Shown: piece after piece, positions 5,770-9,723 of the stretch
How positions within the stretch are numbered: the first letter of the stretch is position 1
Layout of the letters: each line of letters starts with the position of its first letter
Notes under the pieces: model-generated
The model's input: the letters and a program-made list of their open reading frames with translations, nothing else
The model's database searches: none
What the model was told of the DNA's origin: nothing
Assembly (NCBI GenBank): GCA_028290345.1
Contig: JAQGKB010000230.1
Coordinates: forward strand, 1 to 9,723
Source of the DNA: Hyphomicrobiales bacterium
GTDB lineage: Bacteria; Pseudomonadota; Alphaproteobacteria; Rhizobiales; Devosiaceae
Length of the DNA stretch: 9,723 nt
Reading direction: 5' to 3'
Translations under genes and position numbers: made by a program

Positions 5770-8421
5770 CTACAGCGCTTCCAGATGTGCCCGGATCGCC
5801 GCAATTGCGTCGTTAGCTTTTGCCCCTTCGGGGCCACCCGCCTGGGCCATGTCCGGCCGGCCGCCGCCGCCCTGCCCGCCGAGCACGCCGGCCCCGACCC
5901 GTACCAGGTCCACCGCCGACGCCTTGCCGACCAGGTCGTCCGTGACCCCGACCGCCAACCCCGCCTTGCCGTCCTCGGTGACGCCGACAATGGCGACGAC
6001 GCCCGAGCCGATCTGCTTCTTGGTCTGGTCGACCAGCCCGCGCACATCCTTGGGCTGCAGCCCGTCCACCGTGCGGCCGACAAAGGTGACTCCGTTGACG
6101 GTTTCACTGGCAGCGGCCTGGGCACCCGTGCCGCCTCCCAGCGCCAGCCTCTGCCTGGTCTCAGAGAGCGCCCGCTCGCTCCGCTTGAGCTGCTCTTGCA
6201 GCGCCGCGATGCGGTCCAGCACCTCGTGCGGCGAGGAGCGCAGTTCGGCGGCCGCCGCATTGACGATGCCGATATTGGCGTTGGCGCGGTGCCGTGCATG
6301 GGTCGCGGTCAACGCCTCGATGCGGCGCACGCCGGCGCCGACGGCGCTTTCGGCCACGACCGAGATAAGGCCGATATCACCGGTGCGGCGCACATGGGTG
6401 CCGCCGCAGAGTTCGACCGACCAGCCGAGGCCGTTGCCAGTCGGCTCGCCCATCGAGACGACGCGAACTTCATCGCCGTATTTTTCACCGAACAATGCCC
6501 GCGCACCCGAGGTCTTGGCCTCCTCGACGCCCATCAGCCGGGTTTCGACCGGCGTATTCTGCAGCACGATTTCGTTGGCGATATCTTCGACCTCGGCCAA
6601 TTCTTGCACCGTCATCGGCTTGGTGTGCACGAAATCGAAGCGCAACCGATCGGGCGCGACCAGGGAGCCCTTTTGCGCGACGTGGTCGCCGAGCACCTGG
6701 CGCAGCGCTTCGTGCAGCAAATGCGTCGCCGAGTGATTGGCGCGGATCGCCGAACGGCGGCTGTGGTCAACGACAAGGCTCAGCGCCTGGCCCTTGCTCA
6801 GGCTACCCTTGGTCACCTTGACCCGATGCGCGAAAACGCCCGAGTGCTTGGTGGTCTCCAGTACGTCGGCGGCAACACCCTCGCCGCTGAAGCTGCCGGT
6901 ATCGCCGACCTGTCCGCCGCTTTCGCCATAGAACGGCGTCTGGTTGAGCACGACAAAGCCTTCCTCGCCTGTCTCCAGCCGATCTACGAGCTTGCCGTCC
7001 TTGACCAGTGCTGTGATCTCGCCTTCGGACGTCTCGGTTTCATAGCCCAGGAATTCAGTCGGGCCGACCGCGTCGGCAACGGAGAACCAGACCACATCGG
7101 TCGCGGCTTCGCCGGACCCGGCCCAGTTCTTGCGGGCCTCCGCCTTCTGCAGCGCCATGGCGGCAGTGAAGCCTTCTTGGTCGACGGCAATGCCGCGCGT
7201 GCGCAGCGCGTCCTGCGTCAGATCGAGCGGGAAGCCGTAGGTGTCGTAAAGCTTGAATGCCGTCGCGCCCGCCAGCGTATCGCCGTCGCCAAGCATCTTG
7301 GTCTCATCGGCCAGGATCTGCAGCCCACGGCCGAGGGTCTTGAGGAACCGGCCCTCTTCGAGCTGTACGGTTTCGGCGATCATCGCCTCGCCGCGCGCCA
7401 ATTCGGGATAAGCCTGCCCCATCTCGCGGACCAGCGTCGGCACCATCTTGTAGATCACCGGCTCGCTGGCGCCTAAGAGCGTCGCGTGGCGCATCGCGCG
7501 GCGCATGATGCGGCGCAGCACATAGCCGCGGCCCTCATTGGACGGCAGCACGCCCTCGGCAATGAGGAACGACATGGCGCGCAGATGATCGGCGATCACG
7601 CGCTGGCTGGTCGTAGCATCACCACCCGGTTCGGTACCGGTAACGGTGGCGGCCGAGGCGATCAACGCCTTGAACAGATCAATATCGTAGTTGTTGTGTA
7701 CGCCCTGCAGCACCGCTGCCATGCGCTCGAGACCCATGCCCGTATCGATCGAGGGACGCGGCAACGCCGAGCGAGCGCCATCCGCCTGCTGCTCATACTG
7801 CATGAACACCAGGTTCCAGACCTCGATAAAGCGGTCACCGTCTTCTTCCGCCGATCCCGGCGGACCACCCCAGACATGTTCGCCGTGGTCGAAGAAGATT
7901 TCCGAGCACGGACCGCATGGACCGGTGTCGCCCATCTGCCAGAAATTGGATTTTGCCCCGAGCCGGACGATCTTGTCGTCGCTGAGGCCGGCGACCTTCT
8001 TCCAGAGCGCATGCGCTTCGTCGTCGTCCTGGTAGATGGTGACCATCAGCCGCTCCTTGGGCAAGCCCCACTCCTTGGTGAGCAGGTTCCAGGCGAGCTC
8101 GATGGCGCGTTCCTTGAAGTAATCGCCGAAGGAGAAATTCCCCAGCATTTCAAAGAAGGTATGGTGGCGCGCCGTAAACCCGACATTGTCGAGATCATTG
8201 TGCTTGCCGCCCGCGCGCACGCATTTCTGCGACGAGGTCGCGCGCACATAGGGTCGCTTTTCCGCGCCGGTGAACACGTTCTTGAACTGCACCATGCCGG
8301 CATTGGTAAACATCAGCGTCGGATCGTTGCGCGGCACCAGCGGGCTGGACGGCACAAGTTCGTGGCCCGCCTGGGCAAAATACTGAAGAAAACTGGACCG
8401 GATGTCGTTTACGCTGGTCAT
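5770..8421 (-). CDS. alaS: alanine--tRNA ligase
   Basis: Charges tRNA-Ala with alanine in the cytoplasm and hydrolyses Ser/Gly mischarging. The 883-residue protein has the full bacterial architecture (E. coli 876). The class II catalytic domain runs to about 240, with [40 protein letters not shown] [17 protein letters not shown], and motif 3 DTGMGLERM (226-234). The tRNA-recognition helices follow to about 460. The editing domain has zinc-type ligands H563 and H567 (NHSATHLLH) plus C672 and H676 (LCGGTH). A coiled-coil is at about 735-760, and the C-Ala domain has the glycine-rich [16 protein letters not shown] (848-863). The start at 8421 fits the family N-terminus ([13 protein letters not shown]) and has GAAGG at 8432-8428. 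An in-frame ATG at 8580 would add 53 unlikely residues translated from the leader hairpin. It lies downstream of recA, a common alphaproteobacterial arrangement, apparently with its own promoter. Confidence 0.98.
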   Translation of the reverse strand: MTSVNDIRSSFLQYFAQAGHELVPSSPLVPRNDPTLMFTNAGMVQFKNVFTGAEKRPYVRATSSQKCVRAGGKHNDLDNVGFTARHHTFFEMLGNFSFGDYFKERAIELAWNLLTKEWGLPKERLMVTIYQDDDEAHALWKKVAGLSDDKIVRLGAKSNFWQMGDTGPCGPCSEIFFDHGEHVWGGPPGSAEEDGDRFIEVWNLVFMQYEQQADGARSALPRPSIDTGMGLERMAAVLQGVHNNYDIDLFKALIASAATVTGTEPGGDATTSQRVIADHLRAMSFLIAEGVLPSNEGRGYVLRRIMRRAMRHATLLGASEPVIYKMVPTLVREMGQAYPELARGEAMIAETVQLEEGRFLKTLGRGLQILADETKMLGDGDTLAGATAFKLYDTYGFPLDLTQDALRTRGIAVDQEGFTAAMALQKAEARKNWAGSGEAATDVVWFSVADAVGPTEFLGYETETSEGEITALVKDGKLVDRLETGEEGFVVLNQTPFYGESGGQVGDTGSFSGEGVAADVLETTKHSGVFAHRVKVTKGSLSKGQALSLVVDHSRRSAIRANHSATHLLHEALRQVLGDHVAQKGSLVAPDRLRFDFVHTKPMTVQELAEVEDIANEIVLQNTPVETRLMGVEEAKTSGARALFGEKYGDEVRVVSMGEPTGNGLGWSVELCGGTHVRRTGDIGLISVVAESAVGAGVRRIEALTATHARHRANANIGIVNAAAAELRSSPHEVLDRIAALQEQLKRSERALSETRQRLALGGGTGAQAAASETVNGVTFVGRTVDGLQPKDVRGLVDQTKKQIGSGVVAIVGVTEDGKAGLAVGVTDDLVGKASAVDLVRVGAGVLGGQGGGGRPDMAQAGGPEGAKANDAIAAIRAHLEAL

Positions 8422-8427
8422 ATCGGG

Positions 8428-8432
8428 CCTTC
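8428..8432 (-). promoter_or_regulatory. ribosome binding site deciding the alaS start
   Basis: GAAGG on the minus strand lies 6 nt before the ATG at 8421. It supports this start over the in-frame ATG at 8580, 159 bases upstream. Confidence 0.7.
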
Positions 8433-8460
8433 GGCTGATTTGGCGTCGCCACAAGAAAAT

Positions 8461-8491
8461 GGTGAGCCAGAGGATTAAATCCCAGCTCACC
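8461..8491 (-). promoter_or_regulatory. palindromic hairpin in the alaS leader
   Basis: A perfect 7-bp outer stem, GGTGAGC (8461-8467)/GCTCACC (8485-8491), encloses a second inverted repeat, GGAT (8472-8475)/ATCC (8479-8482), around TAA. On the minus strand the stem is followed by ATTTTCTT (8460-8453), so it looks like a terminator or attenuator about 32 nt before the alaS Shine-Dalgarno sequence. As double-stranded DNA it is also a 31-bp nested palindrome, so it could be a protein-binding site. E. coli AlaRS is known to repress its own gene through a palindrome at the promoter; whether this is analogous is inference. Confidence 0.55.
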
Positions 8492-8511
8492 GCTGATGCA
8501 TACCTGAAAGC

Positions 8512-8541
8512 CTTGTAACGTGTGGCTTGCGCCTCTGTCCA
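8512..8541 (-). promoter_or_regulatory. candidate alaS promoter
   Basis: On the minus strand TGGACA (8541-8536) is a 5/6 match to the -35 box, and TACAAG (8517-8512), 18 bp on, is a 4/6 match to the -10 box. The predicted start is about 8505 and the leader about 84 nt, with the nested hairpin beginning about 14 nt into the message. It lies downstream of the recA terminator, so alaS would be transcribed separately. Confidence 0.4.
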
Positions 8542-8608
8542 GCGGCGCAAAATCGTGCGCTTGGCATGCAAAGATGACAATGGCGCGGCAGCCCAAACCG
8601 GCAGCTCA

Positions 8609-8640
8609 AAAGCGAAAGAGCGCCGGTTTCCCGACGCTCT
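8609..8640 (-). terminator. intrinsic terminator of recA
   Basis: Read on the minus strand, AGAGCGTCGG (8640-8631) and CCGGCGCTCT (8626-8617) form a 10-bp stem with one G-U pair, closed by a GAAA tetraloop (8630-8627). TTCGCTTTT follows. It lies 26 bp after the recA stop. The T-tract is interrupted, so some read-through toward alaS is possible. Confidence 0.8.
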
Positions 8641-8666
8641 CGAAAATTCACGCGAGCGGCGGAACC

Positions 8667-9722
8667 CTACTCGTCGCCGGCGGCGCTGTCGTCCTCGAGC
8701 GAGCCGGCGATCAGCGCTTCACCCAGAAGCCCAGAACTCTCGCGCACGCCCTTTTCGATCTCGTCGGCCACGGCCGGATTGTCCTTCAGGAACTGGCGCG
8801 AATTCTCGCGCCCCTGCCCGAGCCGCTGGCTGTCGTAGGAGAACCAGGCGCCGGATTTCTCGACGATGCCGCTCTTGACGCCAAGATCCAGCAATTCGCC
8901 GGTCTTGGAGATGCCTTCGCCATACATGATGTCGAATTCCACCTGCCGGAACGGCGGCGCCAGCTTGTTCTTGACCACTTTTACGCGGGTCTGGTTGCCG
9001 ATCACCTCTTCACGATCCTTGATCGCGCCGATGCGGCGGATATCGAGGCGCACCGAGGCGTAGAATTTCAGCGCATTGCCGCCGGTCGTGGTCTCGGGTG
9101 AGCCGTACATCACGCCAATCTTCATGCGGATCTGGTTGATGAAGATGACCATGCACTTCGATTTCGAAATCGAAGCCGTAAGCTTGCGCATCGCCTGGCT
9201 CATCAGCCGCGCCTGCAGGCCTGGCAGGGCATCGCCCATCTCGCCTTCGAGTTCGGCTTTTGGAGTCAGCGCGGCCACCGAATCGATCACCAGCACATCG
9301 ATGGCGCCGGAGCGCACCAGCGTGTCGGTGATTTCGAGAGCCTGTTCGCCGGTATCGGGCTGCGAGATCAGCAGTTCATCGACCTTGACGCCAAGCTTGC
9401 GGGCGTAGATCGGGTCCAGCGCATGCTCGGCATCGACGAAGGCGCAGATGCCGCCATTTTTCTGCGCTTCAGCAATGACATGCAGCGCCAGCGTGGTCTT
9501 GCCCGAGCTTTCCGGCCCGAAGACTTCGACGATGCGGCCACGGGGCAGCCCGCCGATGCCAAGCGCGATATCGAGGCCCAGGGAGCCGGTCGAGACCGAT
9601 TCGATCTGGACGATCGCGCCTTCGCCGAAGCGCATGACGGAGCCCTTGCCGAAATTGCGTTCGATCTGGCTCAGCGCAGCAGCAAGCGCCTTGTCCTTGT
9701 CCATTGATCCCTCGATTACACG
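8667..9722 (-). CDS. recA: recombinase RecA, 5' end probably beyond the right edge
   Basis: ATP-dependent strand-exchange protein of homologous recombination and co-protease for LexA in the SOS response. Counting from the ATG at 9704 (345 residues), motifs are Walker [10 protein letters not shown] (63-71), catalytic E93 in FVDAEHAL, Walker B VLVIDSV (137-143), loop L2 around [15 protein letters not shown] (201-215) and the signature [14 protein letters not shown] (211-224). The C-terminal tail is acidic ([10 protein letters not shown]), as usual for RecA. The start is uncertain. GAGG lies 5 nt before the ATG at 9704, but the frame stays open to the edge and the extra codons read RVIEGS. Rhizobial RecA proteins, typically about 360 residues, begin with a leader like LRLVEDNS-VDKTKAL, which this matches, so the true start is probably outside the window. 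The stop is TAG at 8667-8669, followed by a terminator and alaS; no recX lies between them. Confidence 0.97.
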   Translation of the reverse strand, partial: RVIEGSMDKDKALAAALSQIERNFGKGSVMRFGEGAIVQIESVSTGSLGLDIALGIGGLPRGRIVEVFGPESSGKTTLALHVIAEAQKNGGICAFVDAEHALDPIYARKLGVKVDELLISQPDTGEQALEITDTLVRSGAIDVLVIDSVAALTPKAELEGEMGDALPGLQARLMSQAMRKLTASISKSKCMVIFINQIRMKIGVMYGSPETTTGGNALKFYASVRLDIRRIGAIKDREEVIGNQTRVKVVKNKLAPPFRQVEFDIMYGEGISKTGELLDLGVKSGIVEKSGAWFSYDSQRLGQGRENSRQFLKDNPAVADEIEKGVRESSGLLGEALIAGSLEDDSAAGDE

Positions 9723-9723
9723 C

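Noticed and set aside
5707..7476. 589-codon open frame on the + strand opposite alaS
   Set aside because: It is the antisense shadow of a GC-rich coding gene: composition is rich in Arg/Gly/His/Ala, no domain is recognisable, and the opposite strand encodes intact AlaRS.
7486..8478. 330-codon open frame on the + strand opposite the 5' half of alaS
   Set aside because: Same explanation: a complementary-strand artefact with no ribosome binding site, promoter or family resemblance.
8461..8491. T-box riboswitch for alaS
   Set aside because: No T-box core sequence or specifier stem is visible; T-boxes for alaS belong mainly to Firmicutes and the leader here is too short.
8422..8580. Upstream ATG giving AlaRS 53 more residues, or a small recX-like gene between recA and alaS
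   Set aside because: The extra residues do not match AlaRS N-termini and would be translated from the promoter and hairpin region; no RecX-like sequence is present in the 245-bp gap.

Overview
The window is an ordinary GC-rich stretch of bacterial chromosome. It most likely comes from an alphaproteobacterium of the Hyphomicrobiales (rhizobia/Devosia-like). The clues are a 403-residue NADP-isocitrate dehydrogenase of the eukaryote-like type, recA followed directly by alaS with no recX between, a RecA N-terminus like that of rhizobial RecA, and long open antisense frames caused by high third-position GC. The genus is an inference, and no single residue proves it. No mobile element, tRNA, rRNA, CRISPR array or gene remnant was seen. 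No gene-free stretch exceeds about 250 bases.

Layout, left to right. The 3' end of a TfoX N-terminal-domain gene (+, cut by the left edge) meets fabF (-) stop to stop with 3 bp between. A MarR regulator gene lies upstream of fabF on the same strand, so marR-fabF looks like a two-gene operon. Its promoter region holds a good palindrome between a TTGACA box and the start of marR. Divergent from it is icd (+), ended by a strong UUCG-loop terminator. A few bases later comes a tight three-gene operon (+): an ArsR-type repressor, an SRPBCC/AHSA1-type protein, and a 136-residue conserved protein of unknown function. Its start region carries two tandem palindromic repeats. A ten-helix EamA/DMT permease (+) follows from its own AT-rich promoter. 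It converges on alaS (-), which lies downstream of recA (-). The 245 bp between recA and alaS hold a recA terminator, a candidate alaS promoter and a hairpin in the alaS leader. recA probably runs off the right edge.

How the parts work together. recA, alaS and icd are core housekeeping genes (recombination/SOS, alanyl-tRNA charging, TCA cycle). marR-fabF is probably a locally regulated fatty-acid elongation unit. The arsR-SRPBCC-orf operon is probably self-repressed and has an unknown inducer; with the permease it forms a block of accessory character between icd and alaS.

I did not find a clearly new multi-gene system. The points most worth a second look are the two operator/start-codon arrangements (marR and arsR), each compatible with a leaderless transcript, the three-gene ArsR operon, and the palindromic hairpin in the alaS leader.
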